A DNA stretch of 46,147 nucleotides from Deltaproteobacteria bacterium (GTDB lineage: Bacteria > Desulfobacterota > Syntrophia > Syntrophales > JAFGHS01), in assembly GCA_016930075.1 (NCBI GenBank), contig JAFGHS010000059.1:1-46147 (forward strand). Reading direction: 5' to 3'. Below the pieces are notes generated by a model. The model was not told the origin of the DNA, made no database searches, and worked only from the letters and a program-made list of their open reading frames with translations. Below are positions 17,231-25,451 of this stretch, one piece after another. Made by a program: the position numbers and the translations under genes. How positions within the stretch are numbered: position 1 is the stretch's first letter; each line of letters begins with the position of its first letter.

Positions 17231-17270
17231 GTGGCATAGACGTCAGAAAAAATCCGGATTGCGTCATTAT
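17231..17270 (+). promoter_or_regulatory. Proposed AraC-type operator, site 1
   Basis: This 40-nt stretch matches 39296-39335 at 35 of 40 positions. It contains two direct repeats, ACGTCA (17240-17245) and GCGTCA (17261-17266), exactly 21 bp apart (two helical turns), the typical arrangement for an AraC-family protein. It abuts the start codon of the AraC-type gene, which suits autoregulation. Confidence 0.6.
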
Positions 17271-18240
17271 GAAAAAGGTAACCATTTTGGCCATACACAA
17301 AACCATCGCGACGACCGTTATGGGTCCCATGGATATTTTTTTCCAGGCCGGTCAGTTATGGAACCACATCAACGGCATCCCGATGATGCCCTATTTCGAT
17401 GTCGAGATTGTCTCAACAGACGGAAGGCCGGTGAAGTGCCTCAACGACGCAGCCATCGTCCCGCACCGTTCCATGACCCAGGTGGATCAGACCGACCTGA
17501 TCGTCATCCCCAGCATTACGGACATCGAAAAAACTATCGAACACAACGCCGCGTCCCTGGAATGGCTTAAATATCAATATGACCGGGGCGCCCATATTGC
17601 CAGCATCTGCACGGGCGCCTTCTTCCTGGCCGAAACGGGTCTGCTTGACGGGAAAACGGCGACAACGCACTGGGGATTCGTGGACGATTTCAGACGAAGG
17701 TATCCGCGGGTCCATCTGAAACCCGACCGTCTGATTACGGATGAAGGGACGCTGTATTGCGCGGGCGCTTTGGGCGCCGGCGTTGATCTTTCCATCTATC
17801 TGGTGGAAAAATACTGCGGTCATGAGGTCGCCATGCAGTGTTCCAAGGCCCTGATCTATGATATGGGTCGAAACTCACAGGCGCCCTATTCGGTTTTCCG
17901 GTTTCACAAGGATCACCAGGACGAGGCCGTCGGCAACTCCCAGAAATGGATCGAAGCACATTATACGGAGGACCTGGATATGAGCCGGGTGGCCCGGATG
18001 CACGGCATGAGCCGCCGGACGTTCGAACGCCGATTCAAGAAAGCGACGGGGGATACGCCCCTTTTGTACGTGCAGCGGATGCGGATCGAAGCGGCTAAAA
18101 GACGCCTTGAAAAAGACGGCAAGACATTCGATGAAATCAGCTACCATGTTGGCTACGAAAACAGCAGCCATTTCCGGGAATTATTCAAGAAACATACAGG
18201 CCTTCTGCCGACTGAGTATCAGAAGAAATTCCGTCAGTAA
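17269..18240 (+). CDS. DJ-1/PfpI-AraC (GlxA-type) transcriptional regulator
   Basis: 323 residues from ATG at 17269 (MKKVTILAIHKTI); the frame is open upstream, but that part overlaps the proposed operator. Residues 1-190 are a DJ-1/PfpI fold with the nucleophile-elbow Cys in IASICTGAFFLAE. The C-terminal ~100 residues are an AraC DNA-binding domain with two HTHs (VARMHGMSRRTFERRFKK; FDEISYHVGYENSSHFRELF). Members sense small metabolites and usually activate catabolic genes. It is 60 bp upstream of the selenoprotein on the same strand, so the two are probably linked in function. A matching operator lies 22 kb away before the FAD/HdrD operon. Confidence 0.93.
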   Translation: MKKVTILAIHKTIATTVMGPMDIFFQAGQLWNHINGIPMMPYFDVEIVSTDGRPVKCLNDAAIVPHRSMTQVDQTDLIVIPSITDIEKTIEHNAASLEWLKYQYDRGAHIASICTGAFFLAETGLLDGKTATTHWGFVDDFRRRYPRVHLKPDRLITDEGTLYCAGALGAGVDLSIYLVEKYCGHEVAMQCSKALIYDMGRNSQAPYSVFRFHKDHQDEAVGNSQKWIEAHYTEDLDMSRVARMHGMSRRTFERRFKKATGDTPLLYVQRMRIEAAKRRLEKDGKTFDEISYHVGYENSSHFRELFKKHTGLLPTEYQKKFRQ

Positions 18241-18300
18241 AGCAGCGGGGGAAAAGGATCAAGGTTCAAGGCACAGCATACAACAACCAGGAGGAAATAC

Positions 18301-19638
18301 GTGGAAAAAAATCTCGTTATTGTCGGCGGAGGCGCGGCCGGGCCGTCGGCAGCTGCGGAAGCAAAGCGGGGCGATCCGGCCCTGAAGGTAACCATTGTTG
18401 AACAGGGGCCCTTTGTTTCAACCGCTGCCTGACCCATGCCTTATTACATCGGTGATGTAATCAAAGATGAAAAAAGGATGATTGCCCGAACGCCGGAACA
18501 ATTCGCAAAATCGGGTGTTGACGTCAAACTGAATACTCGCGTGGAAGGCATCGATATCAAAGAAGGCCGGGTCCTTCTCTCGGGAGGAGAAAAAATGCCC
18601 TATGACAACCTGGTCATGGGAACGGGTTCCGAGGCTTTCATGCCGCTGATCCCCGGGGTTGATCTGCCCGGCGTTTTCAAGTTGAAGAGCCTTGTGGACG
18701 CCAACGGCATCAAAAATTACATTCGCGATAATCCATGCCGCAGGGCGCTCATCGTCGGCGCGGGCTTCATTGCCATGGAGATGAGCGAGACGATGAAGCA
18801 AATGGGCATGGAAACCGCCGTGGTTTATCGGGGCGACCGTCCCGTCCGCCATTGGGACGCCGGGTTTTCACAAATGGTTCGGGAAGAGCTCGAAAAACAT
18901 GAGGTTTCCTTTATCACCCGCACGGAGCCTGTTGCGGTCGAACGGCAGGAAGGAAAGAAGGCCTTGCGTTTGCTGACAAACAACGGCGCCCTGGATGCGG
19001 ACATTATCTTGTTCGCCCTTGGCGTCCAACCGCAGACGCGATTGGCTGCGGAAATCGGTCTAAACCTGGGCAGGACCGGGGCGATTGCCGTTGATGCTTT
19101 TCAGCGGACGTCTCAGGAAAGAATCTATGCCGTAGGCGACTGCTGCGAGGTTTTCAACCGCGTCAGCGGCCGATGGACCTACACGCCCCTTGGGGATGTC
19201 GCCAACAAGCAGGGACGGGTAGCCGGTGTGAACATCGGCGGTAAAACCCTGTCGTTTCCAGGGATTGTCGGGGCCCAGGCCTTCAAGGTGTTCACGCTGG
19301 ATGTCGCTTCCACAGGCCTCAGTGAAGATGAAGCGTCGGCATGTGGATTCGAGCCTGTGGGTGAAACCATCGAAGGGACGCCCATTGCCCGGTCTCTGAG
19401 CCGGGGCGAACAATTAAAAATCAGGATGATTGCCGATCGAAAAACAGGGAAATTGCTCGGCGCCCAGGCGGCAGGAGTGAAAGGGGCGGTCAACCGGATC
19501 AATACCCTTTCGGCCTGCATGTGGCAGGACATGACAATCGATGATGTGGGGTATCTCGATCTTGCCTACGCGCCGCCTTACGGAGGCGCCTGGGATCCCA
19601 TTCATATCTGTGCCCAGAGTTTACGGCGAAAATTGTAA
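18301..19638 (+). CDS. Predicted selenoprotein: Sec-containing CoA-disulfide reductase / NADH oxidase-like flavoprotein
   Basis: 445 residues when UGA at 18430-18432 is read as selenocysteine. GTG at 18301 has a perfect AGGAGG six bases upstream. The first 43 codons give the FAD fold (LVIVGGGAAGPSAAAEAK), which the family requires; without them the protein would begin mid-domain. Sec-44 follows FVSTAA and precedes PMPYYIGD, aligning with the redox Cys of the family (SxAxCGLPYYI). The NAD domain has ALIVGAGFIAMEMSE, the second FAD motif is IYAVGDC, and the C-terminal dimerisation domain ends DLAYAPPYGGAWDPI. No rhodanese domain is fused. It probably reduces a disulfide, persulfide or oxygen with NAD(P)H. 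It follows the DJ-1/AraC regulator. Confidence 0.85.
18430..18461 (+). promoter_or_regulatory. UGA codon and bSECIS-like hairpin
   Basis: UGA at 18430-18432 is followed 18 nt later by GGT (18451-18453). This GGT is the loop of a perfect 8-bp hairpin, ATTACATC (18443-18450) with GATGTAAT (18454-18461). Bacterial SECIS elements need an apical GGU-type loop at about this distance; in E. coli fdhF, as I recall it, the loop GGU also begins 18 nt after UGA. The hairpin lies inside codons for YYIGDVI. Confidence 0.75.
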
Positions 19639-19655
19639 AAAAACTTGCAAAAAAA

Positions 19656-19700
19656 TGCATATATGCAACCTCCGTGACGCCAATGGGTTGCATATATGCA
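19656..19700. promoter_or_regulatory. Paired TGCATATATGCA palindromes (candidate activator sites)
   Basis: TGCATATATGCAACC (19656-19670) and GGTTGCATATATGCA (19686-19700) are a perfect 15-bp inverted repeat with a 15-nt spacer, and each arm contains its own perfect 12-bp palindrome. The palindrome centres are 33 bp apart (about three turns). They sit ~85-130 bp upstream of a sigma-54-like promoter, a usual place for activator binding sites. There is no T-tract, so a terminator role is less likely. Confidence 0.6.
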
Positions 19701-19784
19701 CATCATTATAAGAATCTCCCGCGACCGCCATCTGTAATACATTAAATTTAAAGGGAATATGCTATGTGGGGTCTATCCCGTTAT

Positions 19785-19800
19785 TGGCATATCTTCTGCA
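19785..19800 (+). promoter_or_regulatory. Candidate sigma-54 promoter for the radical SAM gene
   Basis: TGGCATATCTTCTGCA has GG and GC at the required spacing for a -24/-12 promoter (consensus TGGCAC-N5-TTGCW). The predicted start is near 19811, giving a leader of about 40 nt. Confidence 0.5.
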
Positions 19801-19850
19801 ATGTCAATCTACGGATAATCCAAAAAAACCGACAAGGACGATAGAGACGG

Positions 19851-20798
19851 ATGGAAAAAGAACCCACTAAAGGCTGTAATGTATATGGGCCCGTGCCTTC
19901 ACGGCGCCTTGGACGTTCCCTTGGCATCGATCTGGTGCCGCTTAAAACCTGCACCTACGACTGCGTTTATTGTCAACTCGGACGCACAACCAACAAGACC
20001 GTCGAACGGAAAGAGTACGTAAAAATCGACGACATCCTTATGGAACTGGAGGTGAAACTCGGCGTTGATCCAAAGCCCGACTACATCAGCCTGGCCGGTT
20101 CGGGAGAGCCGACGCTGCATTTGCGAATCGGCGATTTGATTGAAAAGATCAAAGGCATGACGAAGATTCCCATCGCCGTTATTACTAATGGCAGTCTTCT
20201 TTGGCAGGAGGAAGTCCGCGACGCCCTCATGGGCGCCGATCTCGTTCTACCCTCCCTGGATGCGACCGATGGGGACATGTTTCGTTATGTGAATCGTCCG
20301 CATGAAGACATCGCCTTTGCCAGGATGATCGGCGGCATCGACGATTTTATTCGCGTATTTTCGGGGAGCGTATGGATGGAGGTATTTCTTCTTGCCGGCG
20401 TGACGGCCATTCCTGCCGAGGTGAAGAAATTTGCGGCCCTCGTCGAAAAGTTGAACCCGGAGCGGGTTCAACTGAACACCGTATATCGCCCGCCTGCTGA
20501 GGATTTTGCCGAAGCTGTCTCGGTGGAACAACTGAGGAGCTTTCAAAACTATTTTGCAGGAAAAGTGGAAATCATTACCGAATATCCTTCGGAACCATCT
20601 CCGGCTGTCGACTCAAAAATAACAGAAGCCGACATCATAGCCCTGCTGAGGCGGCGGCCCTGCACCTTGCAGGATGTGTCCGCCGGACTGGCCCTTTCGC
20701 CCATGTCGGTAATGAAGGAATTAAGTACGCTTTGTCGCCTGGGCAAGGTAGAAAACGTCACCAAACGAGGCCTCATTTTCTACAAAGTCACATCATGA
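19851..20798 (+). CDS. Radical SAM protein with C-terminal winged helix (COG0731-like)
   Basis: 315 residues. The cluster motif is CTYDCVYC near residue 34 (CxxxCxxC), preceded by PSRRLGRSLGIDLVP, which is diagnostic for this radical SAM subgroup. The barrel contains SLAGSGEPTLH and AVITNGSL. Residues ~255-315 look like a small winged-helix domain (IIALLRRRPCTLQDV through the C-terminus). It should bind a 4Fe-4S cluster and cleave S-adenosylmethionine; the substrate is unknown. The ATG at 19851 has only a weak RBS. It is flanked by candidate activator sites and a sigma-54-like promoter and converges on the sigma-54 activator gene. Confidence 0.88.
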   Translation: MEKEPTKGCNVYGPVPSRRLGRSLGIDLVPLKTCTYDCVYCQLGRTTNKTVERKEYVKIDDILMELEVKLGVDPKPDYISLAGSGEPTLHLRIGDLIEKIKGMTKIPIAVITNGSLLWQEEVRDALMGADLVLPSLDATDGDMFRYVNRPHEDIAFARMIGGIDDFIRVFSGSVWMEVFLLAGVTAIPAEVKKFAALVEKLNPERVQLNTVYRPPAEDFAEAVSVEQLRSFQNYFAGKVEIITEYPSEPSPAVDSKITEADIIALLRRRPCTLQDVSAGLALSPMSVMKELSTLCRLGKVENVTKRGLIFYKVTS

Positions 20799-20942
20799 AA
20801 AACAACCTCATTGCGTATAAACCCATCGGCGTTATCCATTTCTTGTCGCTGTTTGGGATGCAGAAAGGAAGATGGGTTACATATCATATGTCTGCACATC
20901 TTTCATGGCATGCCAATGCCGGTTTAAATTAAAATGATTTTT

Positions 20943-23900
20943 TCAGGTGGTTTTCGGCGGACGCTTAATGTTGAGTTTTCTCATTCGGGCAGCCAGGGTG
21001 GACGGATGAATGTCCAAAAGCTCGGCCGCTCCTTCGGGACCCCGAACCTTCCATCCTTTCTGTTCCAACGCCCAGAGGATATGATTCCGTTCATTTTCTG
21101 TGAGACTGTTTACCGGTTGTTTCATTGCCTGCTGATCGGTTATCTTATCCAGCTCCGAGGCCTTGAGCACAGAAGTGGAATTTAAAACCACCGCTCTTTC
21201 AATGACATTTTCAAGCTCACGGATATTCCCGGGCCAGTGATACTGCATCAATTTATTCATTTCATTGGCTGTTACTTTTTTGACTTCTTTTTTCAGCTTG
21301 TGAGAGAATTGCCGGATAAAATGGTGAACCAGCAGGGGGATGTCTTCTTTTCGTTCCCGCAGGGGGGGGACGTGGATAGGGAATACATTCAATCGGTAAT
21401 AAAGATCGGCGCGAAAGCTTTTCTCTTTGACCAACTGTTCGAGATCATGGTTGGTGGCGGCAATTAACCGGAAGTCGGATCGGACGGTTTCGTTCCCTCC
21501 CACACGCTCGAATTCATGGTTCTGAAGAACCCTCAGTAAATTTGCCTGGACGCTCAGCGGTAAATCCCCGATTTCATCCATGAAGATTGTTCCGCTGTCG
21601 GCCAGTTCGAAACGACCGAGCCGCCTGTTGCCGGCCCCCGTGAAGGCGCCCCGTTCATGACCGAACAACTCGCTGTTGATCAGTGTTTCCGTCAAGGCGC
21701 TGCAATTGGCTTTGATGAAGGGTTTGCCTCCCCTTGCACTTTGATAATGAATGGCATTGGCCACAAGGTCCTTGCCGACGCCGGTTTCACCCAGGATCAA
21801 TACATTGGTATCCGTGCCGGCCACTTGCTCCACCAGGAACAGCATCTGCCGGATAGCATCGCTTCTCCCTATGATATCCGTAAATTGTCCGACCGGATAA
21901 TGTTGTTCTTCATCATATTGCTTCTCCTCATGAATTTTCTGATTCAAGCGGCGCACTTCGTCGCGCGCCGCTGCATGATCCAGAATGAGGGCTGCCTGGG
22001 CCGCATAAAATGCAAGGAACTCGAAATCGGATTCTTTAAAAATTGAATTCAGCAATCGGTTGTCGTGATACAAAACCCCCACCACTTTATCCTTGAACAT
22101 CATGGGAACGCAAATGCGTGAACGAATGACATCATTCGATAATGTTGCCGACGGAGGGGCAGGTTCCGAATCATTCTGAATGAATGTTTTGGGGTCTGAA
22201 CCCCCTTTCAGGACTTGTTCCATAAACGTCATGGAAGATTTAAAACTTGGATGGTCCACATGTTCATGGGTGAGGTTTTTTGATGCCCGCAATTTCAGTT
22301 TGGGTATTTCGGCATTCTCATCGAGGAGAAAAATCGCGCCTCTTTCCGCTCCGGTCAGTTGATTGACGTCGGAAATGATCCGCTGGATGAGATCTTTGCT
22401 GTCCGAAATCGTCATAATGCCCCGGCCGAGTTTTAGAATCTCTTTTGAAAAACCTTGCGAAGAGGGTGTTTCCCTCATTAATATTTTAAGATCAGACGGT
22501 ATGACGTCATCATGATACTTCGGCAGCACCTCTGAAATACGGCAGGCCGTTTCTTTTGCCTTTTCTTCATCACCCATCATCAAATACAGCCGCAATATCT
22601 CCAGGCGGGTTTGGATGATCTCCAACTCATGACCTGATTCTTCAAGGCATTTTAGCGACAAAGCGAGGGAATTCATGATGACTTTTTTAGGGTGTCCCGT
22701 CTGTATTTCAAGTAAAGCCCTGTACCGATAAGCCAATCCTTTTAAATAAACGTTTTGGCCAATAAGAAGTTTCCTGACCTCTTTTTCCAAAGAAAGATCC
22801 ATGATGCGGGGATAGCGGCCCAGCTCCATGGCCCAGCAAAGCTCCAGCAGGTATGGCCGGTGATGCAGCGTATCGATATTCACGACGCGGCATTTTTGAA
22901 CGAACTTTTTTAAACAATCGACTGAACGGGTGATATCTCCTTTTAAGTAGTATAAATAGGCCAGACAACCCTCGGTTAAGAGCTCAATATATTGATTCCC
23001 GCTTTGTTGAATCTCGGCATAGGACTGCTTAACATATTCAAAGGTTTCGTCTACAGACTGAATCATTAAAATAGCCGTATTGATGGATGCCGTTGCAAAG
23101 GCCGCTGAATGCATATCGCCTGATTCCCGGCAGGCTGTCCGGATGCTGTCAAGCATTCCCAATCCCTGGGTAATCTGTCCGATATGGGTGTAACACTGGC
23201 CTACGGTTATCGTCACCAGCAAAGGGAAACCGCCTTGCGGGTATTTCTCCACGTCTGACATGGCATTTTCATAATGACTGATCACCTCTTTGAAACGGCC
23301 CTGCCAGAATGAAAAGAAAGTGCGAAAGGAAATCGCCGATCTCATCAACCTTTCATCGTTACATTGATTTGCTAAAGCCCATCCTTTTTGAAATATCTCC
23401 AAAGCTCTGTCGTAACGGTTTAAAAGCCATTCATTTTTTGCAATATGCATCTGGATGAGTGCTTGAGATGCTCTGTCATTTCTTCTCAGTGCCCTTCCCC
23501 CGGCATCTTCCAACATCTCAACAACTTCCGTTGTGCTCTGCCTTGCCGTTGATATTTTTGAATATTTTATGGCCATATCAATGAACAAGGCATCTATTGT
23601 TTCGCCGCTTAAGTTTAATAAGTCGTTTTTGAGCTTGGTATAACATTCCAGGGCTTTGTCAGGCTGATACTGTTTTACGAATGTATCTCCCGCCAGCAAG
23701 AGCCCGCGGCACCCGGCTTCATCATTTGTGGTATTCAGCAGGAATTTGGCCATTTTGGTGGTTTCCAGGCCGTTTTCAGGATACTCATTCAAAAAGAAAT
23801 TCGTGATCTTCCGAAAAAGGCGTTCTTTTTCCTCAATGCCGATACCGGACTGAATTTGCGCTTTCTTTTTCGGATCGGAAAAGGAAAAACGTCCAATGCG

Positions 23901-24074
23901 CGTCTGTTGCAGCCAACCCTGTTGAATGGCCTTTTCAAGCTCCAAAAGGATTTCGGAAGGCCTCTGATCGACGAGCGCGATGATCCAGTCAATGGAAAAG
24001 TCATCGTCAAACAAACAGATCATCTCCTGTAAGGATTGACCATCCGGTTTGTTTTGCATGTTGATTCTTGCCAT
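20943..24074 (-). CDS. Sigma-54-dependent transcriptional activator with TPR-like and GAF sensing region
   Basis: About 1043 residues from ATG at 24074, which has GGGGTGG upstream. Residues ~100-540 are helical repeats of TPR type. A GAF domain follows (residues ~555-700; GAIFLLDE, ICVPMMFKDKVVGVLYHD). The AAA+ core has Walker A GETGVGKD, an intact GAFTGA loop for sigma-54 contact, Walker B TIFMDEIGDL and HWPGNIRELEN. The C-terminal Fis-type HTH is GAAELLDIHPSTLAARMRKL. It activates sigma-54 promoters in response to a small molecule bound by GAF or a partner bound by the repeats. Its likely targets are the radical SAM gene (19851) and the divergent operon (24398). Confidence 0.93.
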   Translation of the reverse strand: MARINMQNKPDGQSLQEMICLFDDDFSIDWIIALVDQRPSEILLELEKAIQQGWLQQTRIGRFSFSDPKKKAQIQSGIGIEEKERLFRKITNFFLNEYPENGLETTKMAKFLLNTTNDEAGCRGLLLAGDTFVKQYQPDKALECYTKLKNDLLNLSGETIDALFIDMAIKYSKISTARQSTTEVVEMLEDAGGRALRRNDRASQALIQMHIAKNEWLLNRYDRALEIFQKGWALANQCNDERLMRSAISFRTFFSFWQGRFKEVISHYENAMSDVEKYPQGGFPLLVTITVGQCYTHIGQITQGLGMLDSIRTACRESGDMHSAAFATASINTAILMIQSVDETFEYVKQSYAEIQQSGNQYIELLTEGCLAYLYYLKGDITRSVDCLKKFVQKCRVVNIDTLHHRPYLLELCWAMELGRYPRIMDLSLEKEVRKLLIGQNVYLKGLAYRYRALLEIQTGHPKKVIMNSLALSLKCLEESGHELEIIQTRLEILRLYLMMGDEEKAKETACRISEVLPKYHDDVIPSDLKILMRETPSSQGFSKEILKLGRGIMTISDSKDLIQRIISDVNQLTGAERGAIFLLDENAEIPKLKLRASKNLTHEHVDHPSFKSSMTFMEQVLKGGSDPKTFIQNDSEPAPPSATLSNDVIRSRICVPMMFKDKVVGVLYHDNRLLNSIFKESDFEFLAFYAAQAALILDHAAARDEVRRLNQKIHEEKQYDEEQHYPVGQFTDIIGRSDAIRQMLFLVEQVAGTDTNVLILGETGVGKDLVANAIHYQSARGGKPFIKANCSALTETLINSELFGHERGAFTGAGNRRLGRFELADSGTIFMDEIGDLPLSVQANLLRVLQNHEFERVGGNETVRSDFRLIAATNHDLEQLVKEKSFRADLYYRLNVFPIHVPPLRERKEDIPLLVHHFIRQFSHKLKKEVKKVTANEMNKLMQYHWPGNIRELENVIERAVVLNSTSVLKASELDKITDQQAMKQPVNSLTENERNHILWALEQKGWKVRGPEGAAELLDIHPSTLAARMRKLNIKRPPKTT

Positions 24075-24130
24075 CTGTATCCACCCCATAAATGATCGTT
24101 GCCGTTGTCGCCGAATAACCGCCGGCCATG

Positions 24131-24159
24131 AAGCTAATCCATAACCCTGTTGATGTCAA
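24131..24159 (-). promoter_or_regulatory. Putative sigma-70 promoter of the activator gene
   Basis: On the minus strand TTGACA (24154-24159) is followed after 17 bp by TAGCTT (24131-24136). The -35 is consensus and the -10 is weak. The palindrome at 24167-24178 lies just upstream, so the activator could also affect its own transcription. Confidence 0.45.
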
Positions 24160-24166
24160 TTTAAAT

Positions 24167-24178
24167 ATCATATATGAT
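24167..24178. promoter_or_regulatory. ATCATATATGAT palindrome (candidate activator site)
   Basis: A perfect 12-bp palindrome, 18 of 20 symmetric when extended to 20 bp. It shares the core CATATATG with the paired palindromes at 19656-19700 and lies about 85-95 bp upstream of the -24/-12 box at 24263. Confidence 0.55.
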
Positions 24179-24262
24179 GTTTGGGACGCCAAATATAACA
24201 CTTGAATCTGTGTCGATTATATAATATCTCTTTATTAAAGTGCTTTTATCCATTTCAGTTCC

Positions 24263-24278
24263 TGGCATCAGAATTGCT
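24263..24278 (+). promoter_or_regulatory. Sigma-54 promoter of the redox operon
   Basis: TGGCATCAGAATTGCT matches the -24/-12 consensus (TGGCAC-N5-TTGCW) at all but one key position, with correct GG-to-GC spacing. Transcription should start near 24289 and run into the operon at 24398. The sigma-54 activator gene lies divergently next door. Confidence 0.75.
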
Positions 24279-24397
24279 TTACATGAAGAAGCTGACCGGT
24301 ACAAAAAACAAAAACGGTGAAGCTATAAGCGCATTTGATACGCAAAACGAGACAAATTAGTCATTGGTCACAATAACCTGAAACGGGGGGTATGCCT

Positions 24398-25438
24398 ATG
24401 TACAAATTGACTTTTAATGAAGACCTGTGTCTCGCCTGCGGGACCCAGGATTGCCTGGTTCGATGTCAGCATATGGACATTGATCAAAAGACAGCCCGCA
24501 TCGAGATGGAAAAAATCATCAACGGCGAGGACTCCTTTGTCCTCCACGACTGCGCGACGTGTTACGCCTGCGAGGAATACTGTCCCCACGGGAACCATCC
24601 TTTTTACCTGATCGTGCAGAGGCAGGACGAACTCGGTATGCCGCCCCTGCCCGAGCCTTTGATCAAACGGGGGATTCAAACGGGCATCCCCTTCCGCGGC
24701 GAGCCTGAAATCGATGAAATAAAAGGGACTGCCCTGAACATGTGCGTCTTCAGCAATCTGATGGACCGCGTCCAGGGACGGCTTTTTGAGGGATTGCCCA
24801 TCATCTCCCATGATTCGCGCAAGATGTTCCATTATTTCTGCCAGCTCATGTACCTGCACTACGGCAAGACCTCCGTCATCAACGAGCGGTTGGACAAGAT
24901 CATCCAAACCCTTGCCGCTCATAAGGCCAAAGAGATTATCCACTTTCATGACGAATGCTACGGTACGTACACCTCCTATGCCCCCGCCTTCGGCATCGAG
25001 GTGCCCTTCAAGTCGATCCACCTGTTTGAATACCTCTACAACCGGCTTTTGGAACTCAAAAACGAGATCAAGCCCCTGAATTACAAAGTGGCCTACCAGC
25101 GGCCCTGCTCCTCGCGCCTGTCGCCTCCGATGCACCAATATGTCGCCAAGATATTCGATCTGATCGGCGTGGAGAACGTCAAACGCGAGTATGTGGACGA
25201 GAACGCCATGTGCTGCGGCGGCACGATCCTCGGCCAGAAAAAAGAGGGGAGCCGTCAATACTGCGCGGAGGTCCAGAAGAAAAATATCGATGATATGAAA
25301 AACGCGGGGGCGGAAATCTGCGTGTTCAACTGCCCCGCCTGCATCACGACACTCGGCAAACCGGTGCAGAAGGAAGGCATCTGGCCTTTGTTTATGAGCG
25401 ACCTTTGCCGTCTCGCCATCGGCGAAAAAATAGGTTAG
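24398..25438 (+). CDS. HdrD/GlpC-like Fe-S oxidoreductase (CCG protein)
   Basis: 346 residues from ATG at 24398, which is seven bases after GGGGGG; the ATG two codons earlier is too close to it. The N-terminus carries two ferredoxin-type motifs (CLACGTQDCLVRC, which is atypical, and CATCYACEEYCPHG). The rest is a two-part cysteine-rich domain: the first half has HDECYGTY where a CCG motif would be, and the second has MCCGGTILG and FNCPACITTL, the ligands of a noncubane Fe-S cluster or zinc. Such proteins pass electrons between flavoproteins and membrane or thiol carriers. It is first in the sigma-54-controlled operon and 13 bp from the FAD oxidase. Confidence 0.9.
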   Translation: MYKLTFNEDLCLACGTQDCLVRCQHMDIDQKTARIEMEKIINGEDSFVLHDCATCYACEEYCPHGNHPFYLIVQRQDELGMPPLPEPLIKRGIQTGIPFRGEPEIDEIKGTALNMCVFSNLMDRVQGRLFEGLPIISHDSRKMFHYFCQLMYLHYGKTSVINERLDKIIQTLAAHKAKEIIHFHDECYGTYTSYAPAFGIEVPFKSIHLFEYLYNRLLELKNEIKPLNYKVAYQRPCSSRLSPPMHQYVAKIFDLIGVENVKREYVDENAMCCGGTILGQKKEGSRQYCAEVQKKNIDDMKNAGAEICVFNCPACITTLGKPVQKEGIWPLFMSDLCRLAIGEKIG

Positions 25439-25451
25439 GGGAGGGGATGGT

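Noticed and set aside
17231-17270. Similarity of the two 40-nt sites as shared protein-coding sequence
   Set aside because: All five differences would be amino-acid changing, the sequence downstream diverges completely at the second site, and no gene follows there.
18436-19638. A 400-residue oxidoreductase starting at ATG 18436
   Set aside because: This start lacks an RBS and drops the FAD-binding N-terminus, which is present upstream in the same frame with GTG and AGGAGG. Reading UGA as selenocysteine explains the gene better.
19656-19700. Rho-independent terminator after the selenoprotein gene
   Set aside because: The arms are not GC-rich and no T-tract follows; the self-palindromic arms fit protein-binding sites better.
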